NCBI RefSeq assembly: GCF_901000735.1
Contig: NC_081541.1
Location: forward strand, 9,911,055-9,975,054
From: Corylus avellana
Taxonomy: Eukaryota; Streptophyta; Magnoliopsida; Fagales; Betulaceae
DNA: 64,000 nucleotides
Direction of reading: 5' to 3'
This document shows positions 1 through 11,930 of this stretch, piece after piece. Each line of letters begins with the position of its first letter. The stretch's first letter is position 1. The position numbers and the translations under genes were made by a program. The notes below the pieces were generated by a model, which saw only the letters and a list, made by a program, of their open reading frames with translations, was not told the origin of the DNA and did no database searches.

Positions 1-143
1 TTTTAGTCAAACCATGGGCCGCTTTGTATCTTTTCCGAGTACATGGCAAACTTTCCAACTGTGTGCATATTGGAGTGTTTTCCACCTACTGGTTTTGCTT
101 TAATGACTTGTTATTACAACTTTTGACCATTGACATTTAACAG

Positions 144-278
144 TACTGTTTCCATCAACTCCTGCTTCACGTTCAAGGAGACCAGTTAAAAGAATTAAGC
201 AGACGAAATAATGCCATTGAGAAAAATGGAAAGATACGAGAGAGGATTGCAGAGATCCTCCATGCACGTGACATCTAA
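144..278 (+). CDS. Last exon of an unidentified gene (partial)
   Basis: An open stretch of 44 codons runs from a good intron acceptor (TTTAACAG, ending at 143) to a TAA at 276-278. It reads as a charged, probably helical tail containing KELSRRNNAIEKNGKIRERI and ending in HARDI. The upstream frame is closed by a stop inside the presumed intron, so the coding sequence must continue from an exon before or near the window start. I do not recognise the family and give no function. The GC content is well above that of the AT-rich DNA that follows, which favours a real exon. The approximately 200 bases after the stop would be 3'UTR. Confidence 0.4.
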   Translation, partial: YCFHQLLLHVQGDQLKELSRRNNAIEKNGKIRERIAEILHARDI

Positions 279-1356
279 TATACCTTGGCATTTTCTTCAA
301 GGTTAAAAGACAACCATCATCAACCTACGAAATCTTGAAATTAAAACAAACAAACTTTACATCAAATATCAAACAGATTGCCGTACGTCTTTGTTTTCTT
401 CACTAAGGTCAAGAGCAACAGTGCATCATGTGGGTTCTTGAGAATCGAGATCATCTCTCGGTAAAACATTTTGGGTGTATTTGTTAAAAGGTTTTTGATT
501 CAGTAAAAATTGATTGATATAAAAAAGAGTAAGATTTTTTTTTTTTTTTTTTTCAAAAAAGTAAAAAAGTAAGAATATTTGGTATAAAAAAAAAAATTGT
601 TTTATAATGATTTTTTTATTTGAATAATAATAAAAAGTGATTGATGTGATATAAAAAATAAGAAGACGTTAAAAAAATGAAAAAAGTAAGATGAATAGAA
701 TTGAAACAAAAACATTTAGCAAACAGGGCCTGTGGCGGTGGCATAATATATATATTATAAAGTCTTACATTTTATTTTGTTGGTAGCTAGGTTTAGATAT
801 ATAATTTTAGTAATGCTAAATATTATATTTTTATTTTATAATTATTTGACAATATTGATATAACAATTTTAATTAATGGTTAGATTTTTTTTAATAGATT
901 TAATAATTGGTTTCACAAAAATATTGGGAGATAATAATAAATTAAAAATATACTATATAACATTTGGATAAAGCCTGAAAAGTGAAAACTGAAAAGCACT
1001 AAATGAATAAGCGTCATGATCTTCAAAAAATAATAAAGAAGATTTAACTTTCAGAAGGTTTAAAAAAAAATAGTCAAATTCTTAATAATAGTTAAATTTG
1101 ATAATTATGATGCATTTTTGTTTCCAGTATAAAATGTAAAGCGTAAATAGGCTGATTAGTTTATTTTATTATTCACATTATAAATTTTGTTTATTATTAT
1201 TATTTTTTTATTCTCTTTCCTTCTCTTTTTTTCATACTTTTTCACACTAAAATAATATTTAAAAAAATAAAGAGTAGCATAAAAAAAATGAATAACTAAA
1301 ACAAAAATTTGTATATTTTCAATAATTATTTTGCGTACTCTGTCAAAGCAACTCTT
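279..1356. other. AT-rich intergenic DNA
   Basis: After the probable 3'UTR of the first gene the sequence is low-complexity A/T-rich with poly-T near 536-554. No open frame with coding character and no recognised repeat family was seen. Confidence 0.5.
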
Positions 1357-1520
1357 AAAGAAGCTGTAATGATGCTCCGCAGCAGCATGCAGTAATTCAG
1401 GCAAAACGTCAAACTGAGGCGCACGAACTCCAAATTAAAGAAGAAATCAAAGCCAATTCTGCAAGGAAGGATCAGCAGGAAAATCACGAACAGGGCAAAC
1501 AACCTAAGCAAGAAAAATAA
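1357..1520 (+). other. Coding-like island, possible orphan exon
   Basis: The stretch is open for 54 codons to a TAA at 1518-1520 and is much richer in G/C than the surrounding A/T desert. It encodes a very charged, glutamine-rich segment (motifs HAVIQAKRQTEAHELQ and KQPKQEK at the end) that would form a helix or coiled coil. Possible acceptors (CGCAG, CAG) lie just upstream near 1378-1384. It could be the terminal exon of a decayed or distant gene, or chance. I do not recognise a family. Confidence 0.25.
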
Positions 1521-1699
1521 GGGAGTACAAGTAAATATAATTTATTAAAAAAGAATGGCCACTTTTGCAGATAGGGAACGTAGCTTTATTGGTAGAGCCT
1601 CCATAAACGCTTGAATGGAAGGAACGTAGCTTAAATATATTGGTAGAGCCTCCATAAACTTTTGAATGGAAGGAATAGGGATTGATACCTCGTCTTTCC

Positions 1700-2160
1700 A
1701 GGGATTTTTTTTCCCTTTAAAGAAAAAAAAAAATTTATATATAAATTCCTTAGGTAAACGCGTTTTTATTAAAAACTTTATAAGTTTTTTTTTTTTTTTT
1801 TTCTGAAATTGACACCTTTAAACTCCCTACCGTCAAAATTTTTTAACAGCCGTTAGGGCCACTCAAAACTCCCAATTTTACCTAATTAAAATATTAATTT
1901 TTTATTAATTTAATTTAAAAAAATTAAATCTTTAAAAAAAAAAAAATTTGAAGGGTGGCCAGGGATGGCGGTGCCAACCATCCCAAACCACCCGAGGGGT
2001 GGCTTGGGGTGGCCCGCGGGAGAGTTTTGAGTGGCCCTAATGGCCGTTAAAATTTTTTAACGGTAGAAAGTTTATTGTAGTTTCAATTGATCTTAGGAAT
2101 TTTTAATGAATGCGCGTTGATCTAAGGAGTTTATATATAATTTTTCATGGAAAGTTAGAT
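1700..2160. mobile_element. Foldback/MITE element with GGTGGCC-rich core
   Basis: Two arms are imperfect inverted copies. The left arm at about 1735-1905 includes AAATTCCTTAGGTAAACGCG, CCGTCAAAATTTTTTAAC and AGGGCCACTCAAAACTC. The right arm at about 2012-2150 carries their complements. The centre (1950-2030) is GC-rich and built from GGGTGGC-type words. There is no coding capacity, so it is a non-autonomous DNA transposon. No target-site duplication could be fixed by eye. Confidence 0.6.
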
Positions 2161-2815
2161 GAAGATTTTGAATGTAAAAGTAAAGAACTATTTTATTCTA
2201 TAAGAAATGAAAATGAATGTAAAAGGTCTTAGGTTTTTTTTCCTTTCTTTCTCCCCGTTTGCAGTTTGCAGTATTTGCCTGGACAATAGAAAAACTCACC
2301 TTTATGTTGTTTCCTCTCTCTCTCTTTTTTACTCATAACAAAAAAGGAAAAAGGGAGAAAGATTTGTTTGTTTTACCAATAAATATATACGGGGGCATCA
2401 TTCAAGAAAACTGCCTTTAGTCACCATTGTTGAATTCAAAGTAAAAGGACTAAAATTAGTTTAAAAATCAGTTTCTAGTTTTTTGAGTTGTAAAATTATT
2501 AACGAAATTTTATTGTTTAAGTTTTTATTAATATATTATTCTCATTGGATAATATGCTTAATCCATTTTATATTTATTGTAATATAGGCGATTGTAAGTA
2601 GGATTTAGTTAGAAGCATACAACGACTGTTATGACACTGATGATAAGTGATTATAACTCGTAACAACAATCAACTAAAATCAACAATGTCTAATAGTAAG
2701 TATAAATATAAAATATCAAAGAAATAAATAATGATAGAACCAAGAATTAAATTATAAGAAATAGAAACGATAAAATAAAATAAGGAATAAAAGAAATACA
2801 AAAAGAATGTAGGTC
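2161..2815. other. Intergenic DNA, nothing recognised
   Basis: AT-rich sequence with a short CT-rich tract near 2315-2328. No gene, RNA or transposon end was identified. Confidence 0.4.
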
Positions 2816-2819
2816 ATGT

Positions 2820-3175
2820 TTTAGGTTCCGTTTGTTTCGGCGTCAAATGTTTTTCGTCGTAAAATATTTTCAAGGAAGTCATTTTACAGGAAAATATTTT
2901 ACGATGAAAACATTTTTTGGCGTTTGGCGCGTGTACAGAAAATCTCAAATATTTTTTATATTCACAACATAAAAATACTAATATACAATAATTTAAAAAT
3001 TAAAATATTACAATACTCTCCCTGGACTTGACCAAGACCCACCCGGAATTTGGCCTGGAGTTGCCTGGGACCTCGCCGGGAGCTGCCCGGGACTCGTCCA
3101 GGACCCAACCGGACCTGCTTGGGGCCTGCCCCAAACTTGACCGGGACTACCCCAAACTTTAACCCTTTCTTTTGT
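2820..3175. mobile_element. hAT-like MITE remnant with GC-rich minisatellite
   Basis: It starts with a TTCCGTTTGTTTCGGCGTC-type terminus. An internal inverted repeat follows (TCGTAAAATATTTT against AAAATATTTTACGA, 2858-2906). A GC-rich stretch of imperfect short repeats comes next, made of words such as CCTGGGAC, CCGGGA and CCAGGACC (3020-3165). Similar GTTTG-terminated small elements are common in eudicot genomes. The right end was not identified. Confidence 0.4.
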
Positions 3176-3457
3176 TTTTTTTTTTAAAAAAATTTTTAAA
3201 TTTTTTATTTACTAGAAGCAATAGTTAGTAAATGAAAACTTCATGATTTAAAACGCTCTTTACCTTAAATACAGATAGCAAATAATATTCAGCAAATAAT
3301 ATTCGTATTATCTGCGTAGATGTGAAATAGTAATCATATAATGCGAATATAGATATCAAAACAAAGATCATTACTCACATTTTGCCAATGCGGATATCTT
3401 TATTATCTGTGTTCGCATTTGCATTTTCACACCGATTTGTAATTACTAATTTAGGAT

Positions 3458-3466
3458 CTATAAAAA
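3458..3466 (+). promoter_or_regulatory. TATA box of the SurE-like gene
   Basis: CTATAAAAA lies 186 bases upstream of the ATG at 3652. A pyrimidine-rich leader (CTTCGTCACTCTCTC, TTTCTCTTCCTC) lies between them, as is typical of a plant 5'UTR. Confidence 0.45.
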
Positions 3467-3651
3467 TCGATCGATCGAATAAACGTAGATTTAGCCCTGC
3501 GTACGCAAAACGCGCCCATTCGTCACAAACTCGTCTCTCTGAAAAAGAACAATTCAGTACGTGTACAAGTACAGCTCTCTTCGTCACTCTCTCAAAGCTC
3601 AAACCAATTACCGCTTTCTCTTCCTCTTTGCTTTAAGTTCTTAGACCAAAA

Positions 3652-6600
3652 ATGGAACAAGGCTACGTTCCGACGATCCTGGTGACCAACGACGACGGCA
3701 TCGACGCGCCAGGCCTGCGAGCCCTGGTTCGCGCCATCGTCTCCACGGATCGCTACAATGTTCAAGTCTGCGCTCCTGATTCGTACGTAGCTATCTGCGT
3801 AATCTATTTGCCTTTGTTTGGTTAATATATTCATTTTTTAGCTTTGGATTCTCGAAATTCTAAGCGCTGATTATTTTAATTCCGGATTCGTTTCAACGGT
3901 CGTATATTCTGTCGAGAAAAATTGTACGGCAAAGTCTCACCTACCTACTGAGACGATGGCGATGTTGTAATTAATGAGGCTTCTGTGTGCTTTAGCTCTC
4001 TTCGATTCTGTTAATCGGAATTTTGTTGTGCGAGTCTTAGTCTATGGCTGTGTGGCTTTGATTTTATAAATTTAACTGTTATTATATATAAATGGCCTCT
4101 CATGTGCTAGCGTGCATGGTAATTTGTATTGGTATGGAGATCCATTTGCTTGAACTAAGTCTTCAGACCCTTCACTATGGATTCGTGCGAGTCTTATATC
4201 TGTATTTTCGCCATTTTCAGGGAAAAGTCAGCTGTTAGTCATGGCATCACTTGGCGTCACCCAGTCTCTGCCAAACGAGTAGATATTGATGGAGCAACAG
4301 CCTTTGCGGTTTCCGGTTTGTAGTGCTTTCCATTGATTTCATTCATGTTCATTCACAACTTCCAGTACTTTTCAAGTTTGAGCTAATATCATCGTATCTT
4401 CATAGCCAGTGGAATCTGAACTCAATATCATAATACATTAGAAGAACATATTGAATCAGTAGATATATTATGAATTTTATGTAGAGTATCAAAATTTTGA
4501 TGATATAATATTGCTGTGTAAGGGTAGAGCTTTGTGATCATATTTGAAGTACTTTCCTGTTGTATGTCAACTGGAAAGTAAATCTTTGTATTCTTCGGAT
4601 ATTTGTAAGGAAATCATTACCTTAGGAGCTTGATCAATTTTTCTAGAAAGCAGATTTTTTTTTCCAAATCTTTTTGCTCGTAGCGCAGAGCAAGTGAGAT
4701 TGAGGTAGTTGAATGAAGAGAAGGGGATTAAGGAATATACTTGCAAACACACACGCCCTCAGGCGTGTGCGCGTGCACACACACAGTGTGTATGTATAAA
4801 ATAGCTTTGGTTCTACTGTAATGACCACCATAGGCCTAGAGCAATGCACTTACTTTATATCAGCTTTCAATTGATTAGAAGGGTAAAGCTTTGGGTTCTA
4901 AAAAAGACCAAATTGGTGGAGATAGTTGTATTGTACTGTTTAACATGTTTCAGCTAATACTACCAAATACATCTGCAGAGTGTAGCCACAAGTTTTCTGT
5001 TTAAAATATTTTGATACTGAGGCATGATCCACCCATTCGGACTACTAATAATTAATTAATATATTCAATTTGAAGTATTAGTGCATTTCTTTGGTAGGTC
5101 TTAACACTTTTTCACAAGATTCAAATTTTGCATATGATTTGCAGGGACTCCGGCTGACTGTACTTCTTTGGGAATCTCCCAAGCACTATTTCCTATTATT
5201 GCTGATCTGGTATATCTCTGGCTTTAGTGTGTGGTTATGGAAGTTTCATTGGTTGCATTGCTAGAGAGGATTAACTTATATGCTAAGATTGTTTTTCCCT
5301 TATGATGCTTCCATCTGGCTAATTTCAATTTCTCTGTATAGAGGGCTTAAAACTTGGATATTGTTCTCTCTCTCTCTCTCTCTCAACTTTCTTGGACATC
5401 TCAACGGGGAGCTGCAATCATTACTCTGAATTTAGATATTTGGATTTTTTTTTGATGGGTAACAAATCTTCTGAGTTGGACAAAATGCTTGTGCAAACAC
5501 TTGAAACTCAAAGTAGGGTCCATTTGACTAGAAGTTATGTAATTAAAGTTATTTTACTTTCATTACTGGCTAATTTTTTCCCATTTCTGCACACAGGTAG
5601 TCAGTGGCATAAACATGGGCAGCAACTGTGGTTATCACATGTTAGTCTTCTTTTGTGTACATCTCTTTGAAATTCTGGACTGTGAAGATGCCCCTTTCTT
5701 ATCAGGAAATTAAAGTGATTCTCTTATGATATCCAAGCACACCTAATCACAAGGAAGCATGTTCTTCTGAAACTGTTTAAAAAGGAAATCAAGTGATTTT
5801 AGTCTCATGAGATTTCAAAATACACCCATTATGACCCACTGTCTCCATTCAAGTAGCTAGTGTCCTTGCTGGAGTTCTGTTTTACAAAGTAATTTTATTT
5901 CTTTGGCTTGGTTATGTTCATATTTTTATTGATTGCTTTTGTGTGGAACTGCAGCGTTTATTCTGGCACAGTAGCTGGTGCTCGAGAGGCCTTTTTCAAT
6001 GGTTTACCTTCTGTGTCTATATCATATGACTGGTATGTAAGCACATACATATGCCAATATCCTACATATTATGATAATAATAAAAATAAAAACAGGAGAG
6101 TGAGAGAAAAAGAAAAGGAAAAAAACTGGGCAACTGTAAACAGAGAGAGCAGTGAGGGAGAAAGCACCCAAAAAAACAAAAAAAAAAAATTGGCCATATT
6201 GTGTTTCATCTAAGAATTCTTTCAGCTGTCTTATATTTCACCCTTAATAATCTCACTACCATTATAAGGGTCCTTTTCTCCTATATGAGTGATTTGAGTT
6301 CTTGACGTTCAGGGTTGGGGGTAAGAGTAATATTCATGACTATACACTTGCTGCTGAGGCCTGTTTACCAATCATAAGTGCAATTCTGGCTGAGGTCAGG
6401 AATCAGACTTATCCTCAAAGATGTTTTCTGAATATAGATCTACCGACAGATGTTGCTAATCATAAGGTATATTTAAACTATTTGAGTGCATAGCCTTATG
6501 AAGAAGGGGCTAATCTTATTACTCAGTTGTGGTTAATTCATTTAGCTATGAGTCATCAATTTGGGACTGCTTGGATTATATTTGATTGTTTCATGATAAC

Positions 6601-7362
6601 AATGGTAGTGTTTTCTTATGCTTTGATTAATATGTGGTTGTAATGTTGTTTTGGTTTGTCTCATGCACCTCGAAAAGGGGTATAAGCTGACTAAGCAGGG
6701 TAAGGGTATGTTCATGATGGGATGGAAGCAAGTTACTTCTAACATGGAAGGAGGAAAAATGTTATCAACTATGACCATGGAGGCTAACTCAGAAGAATCG
6801 GCAGAAACTGAATCTTCAAGTTTGTCGCCAGAACATCTTTTGTTCAAGAGGGAAGTATGTTCTTTTCTGTATCTATTAGCCTCTTTATATTGTGAACTCA
6901 TTGTCCAATTATTTTACTAAGTTGATCTTTACTCTCATATTCCCTGAACTCTTCTGTATTTCATTTTCTTACCTTTTTTTCTGTTTAAAAGCAAATGTTA
7001 TTATTTCATACTTATCCCACTTCCATGTTGCTCAAAATTACTTTGTTCTTAACCATTCTGAACAACAAATTCAAAAAGTTAATCAAGATAGTTATTTGCC
7101 AATTTCACCAACATAAACCAAGTGCCCTATTGACCAAGCCTTATAGACCTGTAAACATAGACTTGATTAGGAGTTCTAGTATTTATCACTTTTGTGTCAT
7201 GAAGATGTTCAAAAGTTAGGAACTCAGAAATAACAGATGCAGCGTCGATTGGAAAAAGAAAGGCTTCTCCTGGGTTTGTTCAAAGCAGAAGTTTCAATCT
7301 TTTCATCATGAGTATTTTGCCTTTCTTTTCTCTACATGATTTTTGAAGCATGGGTTTATTGT

Positions 7363-7405
<43 letters not shown>

Positions 7406-8335
7406 CCACTTTACTATTATTATGATTATCATTGGTATTGTTACTTTTATGGATGAAGATGAGGCTGTAAATCGATGGTTTTAAACTAAATAACTTCGTG
7501 GAATGATGTAACTGGCTGCAGGTCACGTGAATCACACATGCTTTAATTCCATGTTTTATGGAGTAATGTTAAAGTGTAAATTCCAAAAAGTAAAATGTCA
7601 GCAATGGTGCGTGCTAGTAGAAAAGGAGCGAAACACAAAGCAATGCTAGGAGCTCCATGTTCATAGATAGAGGAAGCCACTTACAGAAATAGTGGCCCTA
7701 AATTCCACCCACCCAGTATATTCAATGATTTCCTTCTGAGGAATAGAATGGGATTCTGTTGGATGGTGTACTGGATGTTACATACCGTGGTTATTGTAAA
7801 ATTGCTGATCCATATCGTTTCATCTAATGACTAATGCTTTTGGATGCAACGTGATTAAAACACCTAATTGGAACAAAATGGATAATGAATGATTTTGAGT
7901 TACTTACTATAAACATGCAGGAAACCTACTATCTTTTTTTAGAAAGCCTATTTTGGAGGACATCAATCTTCCTGCTTTTTTGCTTGATTTTGAGCATTCC
8001 ACTGTTTTCTGCTTAAAATTTTGATTCCAGTTTTTGACTGTTGTAGGTGAGGGGTGCCCAAATTGAAGATGATGATACAGACCACAAATTTCTTTTGGAA
8101 GGATATGTATGTAGATTTGATTGATAAACTTTATCTGCATAATTTTATTGCAGCCACATTAGCTTTGCTTGGTTAAAAGCTCTATGCAGGCCACCACTAA
8201 CTTGGTATCGTGATTTTATTTCAGATTACTGTCACTCCTCTTGCAGCCCTCTCGCCTGCAGACAAAGACTGCCAGGCCTTCTTTCAAGATTGGCTGCCAA
8301 GTGTGGCTGGACGTCCCTCTTCATCAGCCTTATAA
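3652..8335 (+). CDS. SurE-like 5'-nucleotidase / acid phosphatase
   Basis: SurE proteins are divalent-metal-dependent phosphatases acting on nucleoside monophosphates. The plant gene encodes a soluble stand-alone enzyme. Nine exons join in frame: 3652-3782, 4221-4315, 5145-5209, 5597-5640, 5955-6032, 6313-6466, 6678-6854, 8047-8106 and 8225-8335 (304 residues, a normal SurE length). All junctions are GT-AG. The N-terminal metal motif [13 protein letters not shown] has the adjacent aspartates. [17 protein letters not shown], and [17 protein letters not shown] with the conserved Asn and Ser/Gly loop follow in the expected order, then GAREA. The C-terminal third ([12 protein letters not shown], then a polar insert and [11 protein letters not shown]) completes the fold. 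There is no signal peptide. The ATG is the first after a CT-rich leader. Nothing is broken. The exact substrate in this plant cannot be read from sequence. Confidence 0.93.
7367..7399 (+). repeat. (GA)n microsatellite
   Basis: An uninterrupted GA repeat of about 16 units lies in the long seventh intron of the SurE-like gene. Confidence 0.95.
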
Positions 8336-8527
8336 TGTGGTAAGATCCCCTTGTAGTAAGTCACTTCAGCCTATATAAGTTTCCTTTTACACTCTTCTGT
8401 GACCAGCACTATTACATCATCATAAATGTTTGTTGACATACTTGATAATGCGTCCATCTTGGTGGAATTATAGGTTTCATGTGTTTGCTATTTATTTGAT
8501 AGCTTGATTCTAAAATATCAGTAGCGG

Positions 8528-9064
8528 CAGTGGTAGATGTACCTGTTGTTCCATTCAGCCCAGTCATTTCATGCTGAACAAAATTTTATTAGGTTGTTGG
8601 AGAATGCTATTTTAACACTTGAAGTGGTAGGACAAATAATAGTATAATACACATGGGCCGCCGGGGGCGGTGGGGACCATGGCCTCCAAAAAATGTGAGA
8701 AACCCCTAGCTCTCTCAGAGAAAGTGAAAAAGTTTCCCTTGGTCCTGTCAAAATTTTAAAAATTATCCCTTTCTTCCCTTCAAAATTTAAAACAAAACCC
8801 CTCTAGCTCCCCAAAAAACTTTAAAATATCCCTAAATGTCTGAAAAAAAGTCCCCCCGGAATCCCAAAAAAATTGAAAAAGTGCCTTCTTACTCTACAAA
8901 AAAGCTGAAAAAACCCTGAAACATCTCTAAAATTAGAAAAACCTCTAGTAACCCTAAATCTGAAAAAGCAAATAATATGTAAAATGAATAAAAAATATTT
9001 AATCATTTGTATATTTAATCCCCACCCCCAAACAACAAAAGACGAAGTGTTGGCTCCGCCACTG
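8528..9064. mobile_element. Non-autonomous hAT-type element (probable)
   Basis: The left end CAGTGGTAGATG and the right end, whose complement is CAGTGGCGGAGCC, form hAT-style termini. The interior has GC-rich (GGGCCGCCGGGGGCGG) and CCCC-rich stretches and no transposase. The two flanking octamers do not match, so boundaries are tentative. Related CAGWGG ends occur at 33118-33297 and 49155-53520. Confidence 0.45.
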
Positions 9065-10380
9065 TTAATGCAGTATACAAGGCAACAGCAACTGCAAATA
9101 TTTTGCTAAACTGGTGACTTAATTAAGTCTGTACTGATAAGATTCGTGTGATAGCATTCTTATTTGTCGATATTTTTATACCAGATTTTAAAAAAGAGAG
9201 AAGAAAGGTGTTAGAGTATCATATTTTGAGTTTCAATAGGAAAAGTTCCCTATAATTTTCTCAACTTGTACATTTTTATCCCACAAAATTCTAATTTGTG
9301 TTTGATAGTTTAAATAAATGATAATGGAAAGAAAATGCTGAATTATCCGTAAGAGCATTAGATGTCTAATCTCTCTGTTTTCTTTTGAACAAAAATGTTG
9401 AATTATGCAGGATTATTCATTTTAATCCTATTGAAAGGGCGAACTAAACAAAGTACTGCTCAAATAATTCCTTTGGATTCTTCTTCCAGATGCTATCATT
9501 GTTTCACTGCCTTCTAATTGCCAAGGTTTGGTTGTGTTTCTGCCGATATCACTGTTAAGAACATCCGAAAGGCTTTTCCAAACCCACCTTAATTTGTATG
9601 ATTAAGTGGGAAATAGACTTTCTTGAATCTGTTACATTTCAATTGATTAGTTTGATAGCCGCTTTGACTTATTTAAATTTACGAATAACCGCCAAATTAT
9701 TTCCCATCTATGTGAGGTGTGTTTCTAGTTCAAAATTCCAAAATAAGCGATGCTGACGGTTAACTTACCTTCATTAATTTGTACTAGAAATCATTCTGCT
9801 AATTCATCACAGGTTTCCCAAAATAATAATATGCTTTATTCAATAACGTATGCAATAAGATGAGCACATGAATCGTGAGCGTGACAGACTTTTACCTAAC
9901 CCAGCTTTACTAGATATTGAAGGTTGGGTTTGCCAAAGGCTGGAATTGTTGAATCGGTCATCAAAGTCTAGCAAATTCAATTATACAACTTCCAGAATGG
10001 AAGATAATGGCTTTTGAAGGTTCGTATCTTATAGAGCTTCTTCAAGGTTGAATTTGCTTATAGCACAAAGAAGGCTTTAGAAACTCCAAGGTTATCTTTT
10101 GTACCAAAAAAATACCAAAAAAAAAAAAAAAGAAAAAAAAGAAAAAAAAAAAAGAATAGCTTTTATTAAGAATGGAAGGTGGAATAAAATAGCTTTGGCG
10201 TTAGAGTATATGATATGATGATCAATAACCATTCCCATTGCCCATGGTTATTTTAAAGCTATTTCATTTCTCATTTTTTTATTTTCAATAAAACTATTTA
10301 TTTTCTTAATGTAATAGTCATTATTTGTACTACCTAAATAGATGAAAGGTGAAAATGGTTTTTGTTAGTTTTTGTTGGCT
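9065..10380. other. Intergenic DNA
   Basis: No coding region was recognised. A poly-A-rich tract interrupted by G lies at about 10107-10155. Confidence 0.4.
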
Positions 10381-10390
10381 AATTCGGTGT

Positions 10391-11160
10391 TCAAAACCAA
10401 AGTTCCAAAGAAACTTGAAAATCACCGCGGTGGTTGTTTGGACATGGAGCTAGGTTGTTTGAACAGCAGAAGCAGCAACTCAGTTTTCCCCCAACGCATG
10501 GCTGTCTGGGCATGGAGCTAGGCTGTTCGGACAGCAAAAGCAGCAACTCAGTTTTCCCGTCATCGCAAGGTCCCATTCGGACAGGCACTTACCCCGTCCA
10601 GACGGCCCGTAGGTTTTATGCTCAAAACGTGTTTTTATGTGGGCCAAAGTTTAGGGTTTTGTAGATGCTATAATTACATCTTTATAGAGAGAAATATACG
10701 AAGTTCTACCATAGAGTTCATCAAAGGCTGTACTAAGAGAAAGTTTATGTTGTGAGCTAAATCGTTCCTCTTAGAGTATTTGTTAGTTTGATTTGGTGCT
10801 ATGATTGAGAAGTCTATAGAAAGGATTCGGTAAAGGAAAATCACGTTGAAGAAGATTGTGAGCAAGTAGACGAGTTATAGGCTTGTCGATCTTATAGAGT
10901 CAAGGTCTTGCATCAGTTTGTAAGTATTCATAGTGTCTGTAATCTCTAAATATTTTTTGATAGCGATTTCTTGGGTTTTGCTATAATTGAGAGGTTTTGC
11001 TTTTAGATCGATTTCTAAAAAGTTTCATCTTCGTCACCAAAATATTTGTGTCTGCGTAATTTACTGCTTTACATATTTTGGTGATTGAATTGTTTATTGC
11101 CTCGTATTTGTTAATTTCGCATTAATTGGTATTTGAAGTCGGTACAACGTTTTTCAGTTT
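10391..11160 (+). mobile_element. LTR-retrotransposon remnant (LTR-like plus PBS-like site)
   Basis: A 68-bp motif is repeated in tandem (copies from 10443 and 10511, sharing CATGGAGCTAGG and CAGCAACTCAGTTTTCCC). The segment then runs into TTGGTATTTGAAGTCGGTAC at about 11128-11148. That resembles the initiator-Met-tRNA primer-binding site (TGGTATCAGAGC type) that follows plant copia LTRs. No gag or pol is present. The left LTR edge is not defined. Confidence 0.35.
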
Positions 11161-11337
11161 TTTATATGAAATTTACCGAAAGGTTAGATTTAATTGTTGC
11201 TTACAACACACCATAAAAGAATAAGATCCTCTATTTTTATGTTTAAGATCTTAAGATTTTATTTTGTTACTTCTAACATTATGTATGGTATCACGTAATT
11301 TAAAATTTTTGAATGACATGGTAATATATTTACTATA

Positions 11338-11748
11338 TTACAACATGGGAAAATTACACTTTAGCACCCAAAAGTTTGGGGTGATTTTCAATTTGATCAC
11401 TAATGTTTCAATTTTTGCAATGCACCCTCCAAACTTGCAAATTTTTTTTCAATTCGACCAATGTCATCCCAAAATTCCTATATTGCTCCTAATTTTATTT
11501 TTTATTAAAAAAAAATTTTGGGAGTGCAAAAATGGCCAGATGGCGCGAATATATTTTTTTTAATTTTTTTTTTATAAAAAATAAATAAATAAATTAGGGG
11601 CAATATGAGAATTTTGGGATGACATTGGTCGAATTGAAAAAAAAATTACAAGTTTGGGAGGGTGCATTGCAAAAATTGAAACATTGGAGATCGAATTGAA
11701 AATCGCCCCAAACTTTGGGGGATAAAGTGTATTTTTCCCTTACAACAT
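11338..11748. mobile_element. Mutator-type MITE with 9-bp target duplication
   Basis: The element at 11347-11739 (393 bp) begins GGGAAAATTACACTTT and ends AAAGTGTATTTTTCCC. Long inverted arms (CAATGTCATCCCAAAATTC against its complement) extend into the interior. It is flanked on both sides by the identical nonamer TTACAACAT (11338-11346 and 11740-11748). A 9-bp duplication with long terminal inverted repeats is the hallmark of Mutator-like elements. It has no coding capacity. Confidence 0.88.
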
Positions 11749-11804
11749 TTACTATTAAATCTATAAAATCTAATATCTCACTTAAATTAAAACCAATTAG
11801 TTCC

Positions 11805-11930
11805 CAATGGGTAGCTCATTCGGTTGGAGATCACACTTCATGAAGTAAAAGTCACTAGTTCGAATCTCCCATCCTTTTTTCCCTTCTAGTGAAGATGCCA
11901 ACAAAAAATAAATTAATTAATTAAAACCTG
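11805..11930 (+). mobile_element. tRNA-derived SINE
   Basis: A tRNA-like head has an A-box (GGGTAGCTCATTCGGTTGG) and a B-box (AGTTCGAATCTCCC). It is followed by a short body and an (ATTA)n tail ending near 11930. A relative lies on the minus strand at 27445-27562 and shares CACTAGTTCGAATCTC. Confidence 0.65.

Noticed and set aside
3458..3480. Palindromic TCGATCGATCGA near the TATA box
   Set aside because: Short self-complementary run without a second supporting feature, likely chance.
5908..6213. Open frame of 101 codons on the plus strand in the SurE-like gene
   Set aside because: It contains true exon 5 (5955-6032), but the remainder reads through intron sequence and a poly-A run.
11805..11880. 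Possible tRNA gene (A- and B-box present)
   Set aside because: The sequence cannot fold into a full acceptor stem and carries an (ATTA)n tail, so it is a SINE head.
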